Source: Polynucleobacter necessarius
GTDB lineage: Bacteria; Pseudomonadota; Gammaproteobacteria; Burkholderiales; Burkholderiaceae
Direction of reading: 5' to 3'
NCBI RefSeq assembly: GCF_900095205.1
Contig: NZ_LT606951.1
Span: 1,662,263 to 1,726,262, forward strand
DNA length: 64,000 nucleotides
The notes beneath the pieces are model-generated. The model searched no databases. It was not told where the DNA came from and was given only the letters and a program-made list of their open reading frames with translations. This document shows, in pieces, positions 51,750 through 62,308 of the stretch. The translations under genes were made by a program, and so were the position numbers. Each line of letters begins with the position of its first letter. Within the stretch, counting starts at the first letter, position 1.

Positions 51750-52595
51750 TCAATGCGACCAAGCGATCAAGCCGCTATAGGAGGTAATTAATACCAAAAA
51801 ACCAAAAGCTATTCGATACCAAGCAAATGGGATGAAATTGTGATGAGCTACATAATGAATGAGCCATCGCACACAAATAAACGCCGAGATAAACGCAGCA
51901 ATAAAGCCGACAATAATTGCTAAAGTGAATTCTCCTGAGAAGGCTACTGGCGCCTTCCAAAGCTTAAGAATTTCGTAGGCAGTCGCGCCGCCGATGACCG
52001 GTATTGCCAAGAAAAAAGAAAATTCCGTCGCCACTACACGAGGCAGCCCAAATAACATGCCACCGATAATCGTAGCCCCAGATCGAGAAGTTCCTGGTAT
52101 CAAGGCAGCGCATTGCGCTAAGCCCACTTTCAGCGCATCCAAGGGACTTAAGTCGTCAACAGTCTTAATGTGGCTGGAAATATCCACGCGATTTTGTTGA
52201 CGTCGCTCAACCCAGATAATGATGAGTCCACCCACAATAAACGCGCTTGCCACTGGAATTGGTGAAAACAACGCAGCTTTAATATGTTTGCCAAATAAGA
52301 GGCCTAGTCCCATTGCTGGAATTGATGCAATTACCAGGTTCAGAACAAAACGGCGAGACTCAGTACTTCCAAAAAAAGAGGTGACTACCTTCAGTAATTT
52401 TTGCCTAAACTCCCAACAAACAGCCAAAATAGCGCCAAACTGAATGATGACTTCAAAAGCCTTTCCTCGATCATCATTAAAATTGAGTAAATCCCCGACC
52501 AAAATCAGGTGGCCTGTACTGGAAATTGGCAAAAACTCCGTTAATCCCTCTACAACCCCAAGAATGACTGCTTTTAATAACAAAATTAGATCCAT
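51750..52595 (-). CDS. uppP: Undecaprenyl-diphosphatase
   Basis: A 281-residue membrane enzyme of the BacA/UppP type: [20 protein letters not shown] near the start and [18 protein letters not shown] in the middle are the two conserved catalytic segments. It recycles undecaprenyl-PP from peptidoglycan and O-antigen synthesis. Intact. Divergent from the TolC remnant. Confidence 0.95.
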   Translation of the reverse strand: MDLILLLKAVILGVVEGLTEFLPISSTGHLILVGDLLNFNDDRGKAFEVIIQFGAILAVCWEFRQKLLKVVTSFFGSTESRRFVLNLVIASIPAMGLGLLFGKHIKAALFSPIPVASAFIVGGLIIIWVERRQQNRVDISSHIKTVDDLSPLDALKVGLAQCAALIPGTSRSGATIIGGMLFGLPRVVATEFSFFLAIPVIGGATAYEILKLWKAPVAFSGEFTLAIIVGFIAAFISAFICVRWLIHYVAHHNFIPFAWYRIAFGFLVLITSYSGLIAWSH

Positions 52596-52714
52596 AGGCC
52601 AAATTTTATAGTCATACAGAGATAGTTGGGTGATTTGGCAAAATAGTGCCTAAATATACATTTTGAATAAATTAGCCTTAAACTGCATGGCACATTGAAA
52701 AGTATCTGAATTAC

Positions 52715-53444
52715 ATGACACCAACCCGTTTCAGACTTTCTAGACTTACCGCATTTGGTTTGATCCTAAATCAAGGACTTCGGGGGCTTGGCACATGGTC
52801 TTTCGATTTTAGCGGCACACAGAGCCCCAATGGGGTTAGCAGGCCTGCTTTACCGACCCCAATGAGCGCATCTACTCTGATTGGCCTAGAACAGCCACCA
52901 CTGATTGCGCCGACACCAACTAAGCCCGCAGTGTCTGCTGTTACCGCACCACCCAATTTAATTGGCAATAAAACTAGCGAAAACAAAGAGCAACTAAACG
53001 ATTTAATTCAGCTTTATCAAGAGGCTGCCTTTAGCGCTCCAATCTTAACTGCTGCCCGCTTTAACTACCAAGCAAGTAAAGAGTTGTACTGGCAAGGATT
53101 TTCGCTGTTAATGCCCCAAGCGAATGCAACACCTGGAGGCACCAGATACTACCAACATGGTACCGGCAGCACCGTGGTTTCAAATAATTCTGGAAATTCT
53201 CGAGTCTTTGATCAGAAAAGTTACACAGTCACCTTAGCGCAGCCTGTTTTTAACATTGCGGCACTAGAGCTTTTCAAACAAGGTGATCTGAGTACAAAAC
53301 TAGCCGATATGCGTTTTTTCTCGGCCCAACAAGATTTAATCTTGCGGGTATCGCAAGCCTATTTTGAATACCATTAAGCTCAAAGCGCACGCAGCTGCTT
53401 TGACAGATGAAGACTTGATTACGATAAATACCTTACTTCGTTAA
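52715..53444 (+). pseudogene. TolC-like outer membrane factor with a large internal deletion
   Basis: The first 220 residues contain the start of a TolC-family protein (LNDLIQLYQEAAFSAPILTA, ARFNYQASKELYWQG, TLAQPVFNIAALELFKQGD, LRVSQAYFEY). The normal protein has roughly 450-550 residues. After YFEYH the frame stops, and the next frame gives only LKAHAAALTDEDLITINTLL, which looks like the end of the same protein. Most of the repeat-bearing helical barrel is missing, so it cannot form a channel. Confidence 0.8.
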
Positions 53445-53461
53445 GCACCACTTAATAAAAG

Positions 53462-54529
53462 TTAGAGCAGTAATTCTGATGCAGCTTGCAAAACATGAGC
53501 TACTGTTGGAGGATTTTTCATATCCCCTACATTGCGAATAGTGCTGGACCAATAACCCTCCGTCTTCCACAAAGGTGAATCACAGTATATTTCAATAGTA
53601 GGTTTATTTAATACCGCCGCAAGATGCGTTAATCCCGTATCAACCCCCACCGTCAAAGATGCTCCCTTGATGATAGAAAAAGCTTCGTCAATAGAAAAGG
53701 CGTCGGGTACTATTGCACCTGGTATCTGACCAGCGATCGAGGCGCTGACTAACTTCTCCTCCGCATTGCCCCAAGGAAGCACTATCTGATAGCCTCTACT
53801 AGCAAGCTCCTTGCCCAAACTAATCCAATTTTCATTGGACCAACGCTTTGCTTCTCTAGCCGTTGAATGAAAGCACAAAACATACGGCTTCTTCATGGTC
53901 TGAGTCACTTTTGACGAACCCACTTCTAAAGAGTCCACATAACTCTCGGGATAAAACTGCGGGGCACTTACCCGATCGATGAGTGGCCAACCTAAAGCCG
54001 AGCACATCACCCAACGCGATCGATCTACTGTGTGACATTGCACTGGTACCTGCACTGGCTGGCTATAAAAATATCTTGCGATGGGCTCATAACCTGAAAA
54101 TTCTGTTTTATTCGCGAGCCCGGCAATGACTGTATGCGCTTCTTTATTCGCAAGCGCACAAACTAAGGCGGACTTTAAAAGCCCTTGAGTTTCAATAATG
54201 ATGTCATAGGTACTTGCTTGAAGCTGATGCTTAAAGGAAAAAAATTCTTTCCATGATGACAACTTAAAAAGATTCTTTTTCCAGCGACGCAAACCGAATG
54301 GAATGATGCGATCTATTCCTCTAAAGTTTTCGTTAGTGAGCAGGGGTCTTAGTAAATTGACGTACCCCTCCTCCATTACCCAATCAATTTGAGCATCAGG
54401 CAGTCGAGCACGCAAATCCCAAACAATAGGTAAGTTATGAAGCACATCACCCAATGATGAAAGCTTCACCAATAAGATCTTTGGTCTCAGGGAAACATTT
54501 TTTAATATATTGGCAGGTACATCGCTCAT
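53462..54529 (-). CDS. waaC: Lipopolysaccharide heptosyltransferase I
   Basis: A 355-residue family 9 glycosyltransferase: ILLVKLSSLGDVLHNLPIVW, IDWVMEEGYVNLLRP, CFHSTAREAKRWSNENWISL, VGVDTGLTHLAAVLNKPTIE. It adds the first L-glycero-D-manno-heptose to Kdo in the LPS core at the inner membrane. Last gene of the minus-strand operon that starts with the glycosyltransferase near 60 kb. Intact. Confidence 0.93.
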   Translation of the reverse strand: MSDVPANILKNVSLRPKILLVKLSSLGDVLHNLPIVWDLRARLPDAQIDWVMEEGYVNLLRPLLTNENFRGIDRIIPFGLRRWKKNLFKLSSWKEFFSFKHQLQASTYDIIIETQGLLKSALVCALANKEAHTVIAGLANKTEFSGYEPIARYFYSQPVQVPVQCHTVDRSRWVMCSALGWPLIDRVSAPQFYPESYVDSLEVGSSKVTQTMKKPYVLCFHSTAREAKRWSNENWISLGKELASRGYQIVLPWGNAEEKLVSASIAGQIPGAIVPDAFSIDEAFSIIKGASLTVGVDTGLTHLAAVLNKPTIEIYCDSPLWKTEGYWSSTIRNVGDMKNPPTVAHVLQAASELLL

Positions 54530-54569
54530 GAGAGCATTATCTTATCTTTTCTGAGATACCTGTTTGGAT

Positions 54570-55130
54570 TTAGAACTTAGGTGCGACGCCCCAAGGCAAA
54601 CCTGCGGCATCCTTAGCATTCATGTTGGGCTGTATGCCAACAGGCAATGGCCATTTAATATCAATCGATGCATCGTTCCATGCAAAACAAGCCTCACTTT
54701 GAGGATGATAGTACTCAGTAGTTTTATAAAGAAATTCTGCGTTCTCAGATAACACTAAAAAACCATGTGCTAATTTTTCCGGAATCCACATCTGCTTGTG
54801 ATTTTCTGCACTTAATTCAACGCCCGCCCATTTTCCATAGGTTGGTGAGTCTGTACGAATATCTACCACAACATCAAATACGCTCCCCGCAACTACTCTC
54901 ACCAACTTACCTTGAGTGTGCTCCATTTGATAATGCAGTCCTCGCAATGTCCACTGGCGAGAAAAAGAATGGTTATCTTGTACAAACTCAACATTTAGCC
55001 CTATAGCTTCTGAAAAATCTTTGGCATTAAATGATTCGGTAAACCAACCGCGTTCATCTCCAAATACTTTTGGCTCCACGATGAACGCATCATGAATAGT
55101 TGTTGGGGAAATAGTTAGTTTTGGGCCCAT
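54570..55130 (-). CDS. rfbC: dTDP-4-dehydrorhamnose 3,5-epimerase
   Basis: A 186-residue cupin-like epimerase: FVEPKVFGDERGWFTESFNA, QDNHSFSRQWTLRGLHYQME, HTQGKLVRVVAGSVFDVVVD, and PEKLAHGFLVLSENAEFLYK. Catalytic His-Asp pair is in the LRGLHYQ and VDIRTDSPT segments. Third step in dTDP-L-rhamnose synthesis. Starts two bases after the rfbA stop. Confidence 0.95.
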   Translation of the reverse strand: MGPKLTISPTTIHDAFIVEPKVFGDERGWFTESFNAKDFSEAIGLNVEFVQDNHSFSRQWTLRGLHYQMEHTQGKLVRVVAGSVFDVVVDIRTDSPTYGKWAGVELSAENHKQMWIPEKLAHGFLVLSENAEFLYKTTEYYHPQSEACFAWNDASIDIKWPLPVGIQPNMNAKDAAGLPWGVAPKF

Positions 55131-55132
55131 AA

Positions 55133-56062
55133 TTACTTTCTAGACTTTTTCGCCGAGAGTGTAATGAGCTGCGCTGAGGAATTTAATTCATTCAGAATCT
55201 TAGCTAAATACTGTCCATAACTATTCTTGCTTAATTCCGAAGCAACCTTTTGAACAGTCTCCGCACTAATCCATCCTTGACGATAGGCAATCTCTTCTGG
55301 ACATGCCACCATTAAACCTTGTCGCTTTTGAAGAGTTGCAATAAAACCTGCGGCGTCTAATAAAGAATCATGCGTACCAGTATCTAACCAAGCAAATCCT
55401 CGCCCCATGATCTCTACACTAAGCTCATTTTTTCAAGGTAGATACGATTAACATCAGTAATTTCTAGCTCCCCGCGTGCACTTGGCTTGATTGAAGAAGC
55501 TATATCACACACCTGTTTGTCGTAAAAATATAGGTCCGGTAACTGCATAGTTACTGCGGGGCTTCAAAGGCTTTTCTTCGATTGAAAGGGCTTTGTACTC
55601 TTGATCAAATTCAACTACGCTATAACGCTCAGGATCATTTACATAATATGCAAAGACTGTGGCTCCAACCTGTCTGTCATCAGCACTATTTAATTGATCA
55701 ACTAGTTCGTGACCATAAAAAATATTATCGCCAAGTACTAAGGCGCTGGGGTGATTGCCAACAAAGTTTCTACCAAAAGTAAATGCTTGGGCCAACCCGT
55801 CTGGTGAGGGCTGCACACAATATTCAATATTAAGACCCCATTGAGAACCACCACCTAGCAACTCTGAAAAACGAGGTGTGTCATGCGGAGTTGAAATTAA
55901 TAAGATATCCCGGATACCCGCTAACATCAGAGTCGAAAGCGGGTAATACACCATCGGCTTGTCATAAACCGGCATCAATTGTTTGGATACCGCTTGTGTC
56001 ACTGGATAAAGACGAGTACCAGAACCGCCAGCCAAGATAATGCCTTTACGATCTCCTGCCAT
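55133..56062 (-). pseudogene. rfbA: Glucose-1-phosphate thymidylyltransferase, two compensating-type frameshifts
   Basis: The N-terminal 180 residues are normal: [65 protein letters not shown]. Near 55531-55536 one extra C turns the expected [14 protein letters not shown] into nonsense and a stop. The next frame reads [20 protein letters not shown], then one A is missing at 55428-55433, and MGRGFAWLDTGTHDSLLDAA follows to a normal end. Without both corrections the sugar-binding part is missing. rfbB, rfbC and rfbD are intact. Confidence 0.92.
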
Positions 56063-56076
56063 ACTATTTAAACCCT

Positions 56077-57030
56077 TTAGATAAGCTCATTCTTTGTCAA
56101 TGCTTTTACGTAATCCTCTACAGCAATTGACCATAGCCCGTTAAATGAGTCTAATTTTGACATATCCCCTCGCCGCCCAATTGCTTTACGCAGTTTAGAG
56201 TGGTCCATTCGAGAATTCATTGGCCTGGATGCTGGTAAAGGGTATTCAACAGCCAAAATAGGCCTAATACATTCTGGCTTAACCTTAAGCTCAATCCCGT
56301 CATCAGACGCAACTCTAGCCACTAAACTAGCCAACCCATACCATGTAGCCTCACCAGCAGGAACAGCATGGTAAATACCAGATATAAATGATTGGATATG
56401 GAACGCGCTATCAAGAGTCAAATCTAAACTGACTTTTGCAAGCCAATCAGCACTAGTGGGGACACCAAGTTGGTCATGAATAATTTTCAGCTCTTCGCGC
56501 TCTTTTGCTAAACGCAAAATTGTACGAATGAAATTACCCCCATTACCATAAACCCAGCTAGTACGAAATATTGCAAATTGTCCATTTGGGGTATCAGCAA
56601 ATACCCGCTCGACGGCCTCTTCACCAGCAGCCTTACTCTTCCCATAGACACCCAAAGGATTGCGAGTATCACCTTCCACATAGAAACCATCTTTGCTGCC
56701 ATCAAAAACACAATCTGTGGAGTAGTGTAATAAGGTAGCGCCATGTAGAACGGCATACCTAGCCATAATTTCAGGGACCTTAGCATTGATAGCATATGCC
56801 AAGTCCGCCTCGGATTCGGCTTTATCCACCGCCGTATAAGCTGATGCATTAATAATAAAATTAGGTTTGTTATTGATGAGCAACACTTCTAGCTCTTTGG
56901 AATCGCTCACATCACATTCAGCACGACCGACATATTGAATATTGACTACTTTAGGCACAGAAAGGGAATTGAAAAGACTTCTAAAGGCCCTTCCTAATTG
57001 CCCATCTTTACCAAAAACCAGAATATTCAT
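56077..57030 (-). CDS. rfbD: dTDP-4-dehydrorhamnose reductase
   Basis: A 317-residue [77 protein letters not shown] (Tyr-x-x-x-Lys). Last step to dTDP-L-rhamnose. Six bases from rfbB upstream and 14 from rfbA downstream. Intact. Confidence 0.95.
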   Translation of the reverse strand: MNILVFGKDGQLGRAFRSLFNSLSVPKVVNIQYVGRAECDVSDSKELEVLLINNKPNFIINASAYTAVDKAESEADLAYAINAKVPEIMARYAVLHGATLLHYSTDCVFDGSKDGFYVEGDTRNPLGVYGKSKAAGEEAVERVFADTPNGQFAIFRTSWVYGNGGNFIRTILRLAKEREELKIIHDQLGVPTSADWLAKVSLDLTLDSAFHIQSFISGIYHAVPAGEATWYGLASLVARVASDDGIELKVKPECIRPILAVEYPLPASRPMNSRMDHSKLRKAIGRRGDMSKLDSFNGLWSIAVEDYVKALTKNELI

Positions 57031-57036
57031 AGATTA

Positions 57037-58095
57037 TTAGCTATATTGCTTTTGCAACCAGTCACGATACGTGCCACTGACCACACCCTCAATCCACACT
57101 GGATTATCCAAATACCACTGCACCGTTTTTCGAATTCCGGTATCAAAAGTCTTAGCCGGACGCCAACCAAGCTCACGCTCAACTTTACTCGCATCAATTG
57201 CATAGCGACGATCATGGCCAGGACGATCTCTAACAAACGTAATTTGCTCGACATAAGAGCGGCCATCCGAGCGAGGCTTCAACTCATTCAATATCAGGCA
57301 AATAGCTTTGACGACATCAATGTTCGCCTTCTCGTTCCATCCACCAATGTTATAAGTCTCACCCAACTTTCCACGAGAAAGCACTTCACGAATTGCTGAA
57401 CAATGGTCGCCCACATATAACCAATCACGAATTTGCTGACCATCGCCATAAATTGGCAAAGGTTTGCCATTGAGTGCATTTAATATCGCCAATGGAATAA
57501 GCTTTTCTGGAAAATGATAAGGGCCATAGTTATTAGAACAATTGGTAGTAACTACCGGGAATCCATAAGTATGAAACCATGCACGCACCAAGTGGTCAGA
57601 CGCTGCCTTGGAAGCAGAATAAGGGCTATTAGGCTCATAGGGGTTGGTTTCGGAGAAGGCAGATGCGCTAGGAGTCAATGAACCGTAAACTTCATCCGTG
57701 GAGACATGATGAAAACGAAAGGATTTTTTCATGTCAGCATTAAGATTACTCCAATACTCTCTTGCGCATTCCAATAAATTAAAGGTTCCTACGATATTAG
57801 TTTGTATGAATTCTGCTGGGCCATGTATTGAGCGATCTACATGGCTTTCTGCTGCAAAATTCACTATGGCACGTGGTTGATATTCTTGCAATAATTTAGT
57901 TACTAAAATCGTGTCACCGATATCTCCATACACAAATTGATGGCGGATATCGTGTTCTAAAGAAGAAAGGGTTGCCAAGTTACCGGCATACGTTAATTTG
58001 TCAAGATTAACAATGCCCTCTGCCCTAGGATTAGCAAGCCAATCTAAAACAAAATTACCGCCAATAAAACCAGCGCCACCTGTTACCAAAATCAT
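57037..58095 (-). CDS. rfbB: dTDP-glucose 4,6-dehydratase
   Basis: A 352-residue [92 protein letters not shown]. Diagnostic for RmlB. Intact and first of the rml genes in the operon. Confidence 0.96.
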   Translation of the reverse strand: MILVTGGAGFIGGNFVLDWLANPRAEGIVNLDKLTYAGNLATLSSLEHDIRHQFVYGDIGDTILVTKLLQEYQPRAIVNFAAESHVDRSIHGPAEFIQTNIVGTFNLLECAREYWSNLNADMKKSFRFHHVSTDEVYGSLTPSASAFSETNPYEPNSPYSASKAASDHLVRAWFHTYGFPVVTTNCSNNYGPYHFPEKLIPLAILNALNGKPLPIYGDGQQIRDWLYVGDHCSAIREVLSRGKLGETYNIGGWNEKANIDVVKAICLILNELKPRSDGRSYVEQITFVRDRPGHDRRYAIDASKVERELGWRPAKTFDTGIRKTVQWYLDNPVWIEGVVSGTYRDWLQKQYS

Positions 58096-58133
58096 TAATT
58101 TCCCCTATTCAATCCTTTTATTGCCCTTATCTT

Positions 58134-59504
58134 TTACTTCTCCTTGTACATAGAGCAAACAGAGGCAGCAGCAAAGGAGATAAAAAATATCAAAATTTCA
58201 AAATTATGTTTGTAGGAAATTTCAGCAACTAGCCCAAAAGGAATTAGCCCCAAAATTAACCAGACTGCCATGTATCCAAATTGGGCACCATTTTTAATTC
58301 CATACCAAAATATACAAGCAAATATTGCAAGCAAAATAATCAGTCCTGGTATGCCAAATGCCAAACCAAAATCGATCCAACCGCTATGCGATTGACTTTC
58401 CAATTCATGCTGAATCTGAGCTTGATTCAGTAACTCCAGAAAAGAACGATTGATCGAGCCGTATCCCATGGGATATTGAGCAATTAATTTAATGCCCTGA
58501 GTAGCCCAAGCGATTCTTAAATAGGTATTTCCAGCAACCGGAGCACCATCACTATTAACAGGAAATGTTTCAGTAACAACTTTATTCCAATAATTACTGC
58601 TATATCGCCAAAAATTATGCTGATCAATCCTGGATGAAATCTTTATATCTTCAATTAGAGTTTCCCAACCCTTGGCAGCGAAATGTGTATGAACTTTCCA
58701 ACCGCCAAACAAAAGGATTGCCATAAATACCACGGGTATAAACAACGCACCCTTTCTCTCATTTTTGCGGAATAAGGCAGAGTAGATATAAATTAGTAAA
58801 AGCAATAAACATAAACCAAGGGATATGGCAACACCATTTTTTGTATTTGCCACAACTGCCGAAATAAGAGCCAGAGCAATCCCTAAAAACCAAAAAAATA
58901 TGGTGATAAAAGTTTGTTGATCAAATCTTTTTGATGATAAATAGACAAGATTAGCACAAGCAATAGAGATAGAAATCACTCCAAAAAAAGCTGGCGCAAG
59001 TTTCTTAAAAACAAATGCCTCAACAAATACAATGGGCAATATAAATGCTCCATTTATATAACTTAAATAAAGATAAGCACTTAAATTAATTGTAGAAACC
59101 ACAAATAGCGAGATAAAAAAATATGGTCGTAATTGTCCATATAATCTCAAGGAAATACTTAAGGCTATTGCAATTATTGAAACCGTTAGTGATCTAGCCC
59201 AGAGGCTAGTTAACTCCTGTCGCTCTATGACAGGGTTGAGCGAAAAAAAACAAAAATGAATTATTGCCCAGACAAAAAGGGATGCAATTAAGGCCAATGG
59301 AAGTAAATCTGAAACCCTGCGATTTAGAAAAAAATGGGTCTTGAATATAATTATCAGCGAGCTAATGAGTCCTGAGGCCATCAGTAGATGCCTTAAAGCA
59401 ATTGTATTTGGAAGCACCCATATAACTAACAGGGCAATTACAGAAATTAAGCAAGCCCAGGAGGAATAATTTAATAAAAAATTTTTATTATGCGTGCTAG
59501 TCAT
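58134..59504 (-). CDS. O-antigen ligase-like membrane protein
   Basis: A 456-residue protein with about ten to twelve hydrophobic segments and a periplasmic loop (about residues 270-400). The loop ends in QSHSGWIDFGLAFGIPGLII, the histidine-bearing motif of the Wzy_C/O-antigen ligase family, preceded by NTYLRIAWATQGIKLIAQYP and MGYGSINRSFLELL. It would join the O-chain to the core (WaaL) or polymerise units; ligase is preferred because waaC lies in the same operon. Confidence 0.8.
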   Translation of the reverse strand: MTSTHNKNFLLNYSSWACLISVIALLVIWVLPNTIALRHLLMASGLISSLIIIFKTHFFLNRRVSDLLPLALIASLFVWAIIHFCFFSLNPVIERQELTSLWARSLTVSIIAIALSISLRLYGQLRPYFFISLFVVSTINLSAYLYLSYINGAFILPIVFVEAFVFKKLAPAFFGVISISIACANLVYLSSKRFDQQTFITIFFWFLGIALALISAVVANTKNGVAISLGLCLLLLLIYIYSALFRKNERKGALFIPVVFMAILLFGGWKVHTHFAAKGWETLIEDIKISSRIDQHNFWRYSSNYWNKVVTETFPVNSDGAPVAGNTYLRIAWATQGIKLIAQYPMGYGSINRSFLELLNQAQIQHELESQSHSGWIDFGLAFGIPGLIILLAIFACIFWYGIKNGAQFGYMAVWLILGLIPFGLVAEISYKHNFEILIFFISFAAASVCSMYKEK

Positions 59505-59508
59505 ATAT

Positions 59509-60264
59509 CTAAAGCCTCTCTTTATTATCTAGATAAAACTTTTCATAGGGGTACTGTTTTTCATCTTCAATTATCTGATTTACTCTTTTATCAAACATGC
59601 CTCGATATCCACCCAATAGGGTAGTCTTATATTTTTGGTTTTGAATAAAAGTCACGATTGAACTTAGATGCAGTCCTAATTCCTTTAACGTATCCATCGT
59701 CCGCCAAATCAGATTGCATGTTATCAATCAAATCCATATCTGCACTAGGAATTTCTTTTTTATATTTTTTATAAAAGCGCCAATAAAAATCACCATCCTC
59801 TTCGCCAAGACCAAGCAATCGCTCATCAAAAAATCCAACCTCAACCAGTTCTTGCTTATCCAAAATGAAATGTGAAAAGCTGCCATTAATTTTGAAAGTG
59901 CCAGGGTGGGCAACAATAGCTGCTTCTAAATGGTCAAAAAAGCACCCCCATTTTCTGACTTCAATTCCAAATCGTCATTCAAAATCAAAGCACGACCATG
60001 ACTTGCAGTTAACGCCCCCCGATTCCATAACTTCGCTAATGACTGAAAGCTTGGAAAGACTTTGGGGAACTGAGATACATATGACAAGATATTCGAGCGG
60101 TAAGCCTCATCAAATGCCCCTTTGACTGGACCATTGATCATGACAATGACCTCAATATCTGGGCGTTGACCTTTAATTTGAGAAAGTAGCGGCACCAAAA
60201 AGGCATCGAATCGTTTGTCAAATGTAGTGATGACTACTGAATATGGCTCTAAAAGCTCTGGCAT
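59509..60264 (-). pseudogene. Family 2-like glycosyltransferase, two frameshifts
   Basis: Start PYSVVITTFDKRFDAFLVPL and LTASHGRALILNDDLELK give a GT-A fold with the Asp-Asp motif. Near 59935-59945 the frame shifts (expected FFDHLEAAIVAHPGTFKING), continuing through FFDERLLGLGEEDGDFYWRF. One extra A near 59638 shifts it again before LLGGYRGMFDKRVNQIIEDE. Restored, the gene would encode about 250 residues. First gene of the waaL-rml-waaC transcript. Confidence 0.82.
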
Positions 60265-60286
60265 AAAAATAAATTAGTATTAAGGC

Positions 60287-61231
60287 ATGAGAAGTCTACG
60301 AATTTCAACCGCCGGATGCCCCAGTGATTACTCACATGGCTTGCTCCCAATTATCGCTCAAAACCTTGGTTATCAACTAATTTGGGTCAGCCCATCACAA
60401 GCAGATTTGCTCATATTGGGGCCTTTTATCAAACCAAACTCCAAGAAATTAAAGTGGTGCCCCAAAGCATTACGCCCCATGGTTAGCTCAATTCTGAATT
60501 TAACCCCAACTAGGCAAGTATCCCCCCTTAGGGTTTTCCATAGCGCCGAAAATCTTCGCCATGACTTCGTTCCGGCTGATTACAGCATTTCTTTTGACCT
60601 AAATATCACGTTACCAACTCATTTCCGCCTGCCTTACTGGATGGAAATGATTGATTGGTCTCATGAAGGCATCACCGGCAACCAAAACCCACGTTATGGG
60701 CAACTGATGAGCATCGAACGTCTCATGCAACCGCTGGGCACTCATTATCTAGAAAAGCCGAAGGCTGCAGCATTCTTGAGCTCACACATCCGTGAACCAC
60801 GTAAGACATTATTTGACGCCGTGCAAAAAGTGATTCCAGTTAGGGGCTTTGGCGCGTTCTTTAATCAGGATATTAAAAATCATCATTTGAGTGGATTTTT
60901 AAAACAAGAGGTTTTGCAAGACTTTGGCTTTAATCTATGTCCAGAAAATGGCATGTATCCAGGCTACTACACAGAGAAAATTCCAGAAGCATTTTTTGCA
61001 GATTGTTTACCGATCACCTGGACAGATGAAAACGTTCGAGTGGACTTTAATCCCGATGCCTTCATCAATTTAGCGCCGATGTCTTGGTGCAATTTTTCCC
61101 TCTTTCAAGAAATTGTCCAAAATTCTCGGTTATTGGAAGGCTACGCCTCTCAAGCCCTTTTACTCGAATCACCCAGCATCCTACCTTTTAGGGATTTTGT
61201 AAAAGGCGTTTTGGAAGATGCTAGCTCGTAG
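60287..61231 (+). CDS. Family 10 fucosyltransferase
   Basis: A 314-residue protein whose C-terminal half has the alpha-1,3-fucosyltransferase signature: FNLCPENGMYPGYYTEKIPE, AFFADCLPITWTD and NPDAFINL (about residues 218-262). It uses GDP-fucose, made by manC-gmd-fcl at the other end of the window. Short N-terminal acceptor domain, no membrane anchor, as in bacterial members. Divergent from the broken glycosyltransferase. Confidence 0.87.
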   Translation: MRSLRISTAGCPSDYSHGLLPIIAQNLGYQLIWVSPSQADLLILGPFIKPNSKKLKWCPKALRPMVSSILNLTPTRQVSPLRVFHSAENLRHDFVPADYSISFDLNITLPTHFRLPYWMEMIDWSHEGITGNQNPRYGQLMSIERLMQPLGTHYLEKPKAAAFLSSHIREPRKTLFDAVQKVIPVRGFGAFFNQDIKNHHLSGFLKQEVLQDFGFNLCPENGMYPGYYTEKIPEAFFADCLPITWTDENVRVDFNPDAFINLAPMSWCNFSLFQEIVQNSRLLEGYASQALLLESPSILPFRDFVKGVLEDASS

Positions 61232-61234
61232 GCA

Positions 61235-62293
61235 ATGAAGATCGGATTCCACACTAATGGCTTATCACTCAGGGGCACTGAGATTGCTCTCTATGACTAC
61301 GCATATCAAAATCAACAAATTCTAGGCAATGAATCCGTTATCTTTTATCGGCAAAACAATCTTGTAAATCAAGCGGTTCATGAAAAGTTTTCCAAGCAAT
61401 TTAAGCTTAATCCCTATAATGGCCAAGCAGAGTTAAATCACCTTGTTGAGCAAGAAAAAGTTGATTTAACTTACTTTATTAAGTCAGGCGAGCGGGATGA
61501 CGCAATTTGCGAAAGCTCTCCAACCTTGATTCATGCTGTATTCCCTACAAAACCAGAAGAATTCCATGGGGATAAATACGCTTTTGTTTCACAATATCTT
61601 TCTAAGGAATACTCCAACTATCAAATTCCATATGTGCCTCACATGATTGAATTACCAGAAGTAAAGGAGGATCTACGTTCTGAATTAAGCATTCCTGAAA
61701 ATGCTACTGTACTGGGATGGTACGGGGGGTCCGATAGCTTTAACCTGGATTTTGTAAAATCTGAAGTACTGAAGGCTGTCCAAAGTCGATCTGATCTTTA
61801 CTTTCTATTTATGAATTTGGAGCTTTTTGCACATCACGATAGACTCTTATTTTTACCGGGTAATTCAGACCTCATTTATAAGGTCAAGTTTATAAATACC
61901 TGTGATGGCATGCTACATGCAAGGGGAATTGGTGAGAGTTTTGGCCTAGCCTGTGGCGAATTTTCCATCAAAGGAAAGCCAGTAATTACTTATGCATTAT
62001 CGCCTCAACGCAGTCATATTGAAATATTGGGTAATAAGGCCATCCTATATAGAGGCAAGAAAGACCTTGCGACCATTTTTCAAAACTTTAATCGAAAAAT
62101 ACAAACTGAAAAAAACTGGGATGCGTATTCAAAAAACTTTTCATCAAAAGAAGTGATGCGCAAGTTTGAAGAAGTTTTCATTCACGGAAAAAATTTATCT
62201 GATATAGAAATATCTCCCCTCGATCGCGTAGTCATTCAGAAATATCGCTTTGAACGTAAGCTACGTAACCTAAAGAAAAAACTCTACCTCTAA
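61235..62293 (+). CDS. Glycosyltransferase-like protein of GT-B type
   Basis: A 352-residue protein starting three bases after the fucosyltransferase. It begins MKIGFHTNGLSLRGTEIALY, a GT-B N-terminal pattern, and has NATVLGWYGGSDSFNLDFVK and LHARGIGESFGLACGEFSIK, GKPVITYALSPQRSHIEI in the C-terminal domain, resembling the donor-binding part of family 4 enzymes. Ends in a basic tail. Sugar and linkage unknown. Confidence 0.7.
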   Translation: MKIGFHTNGLSLRGTEIALYDYAYQNQQILGNESVIFYRQNNLVNQAVHEKFSKQFKLNPYNGQAELNHLVEQEKVDLTYFIKSGERDDAICESSPTLIHAVFPTKPEEFHGDKYAFVSQYLSKEYSNYQIPYVPHMIELPEVKEDLRSELSIPENATVLGWYGGSDSFNLDFVKSEVLKAVQSRSDLYFLFMNLELFAHHDRLLFLPGNSDLIYKVKFINTCDGMLHARGIGESFGLACGEFSIKGKPVITYALSPQRSHIEILGNKAILYRGKKDLATIFQNFNRKIQTEKNWDAYSKNFSSKEVMRKFEEVFIHGKNLSDIEISPLDRVVIQKYRFERKLRNLKKKLYL

Positions 62294-62308
62294 CTCAGAC
62301 TTGAAAAT

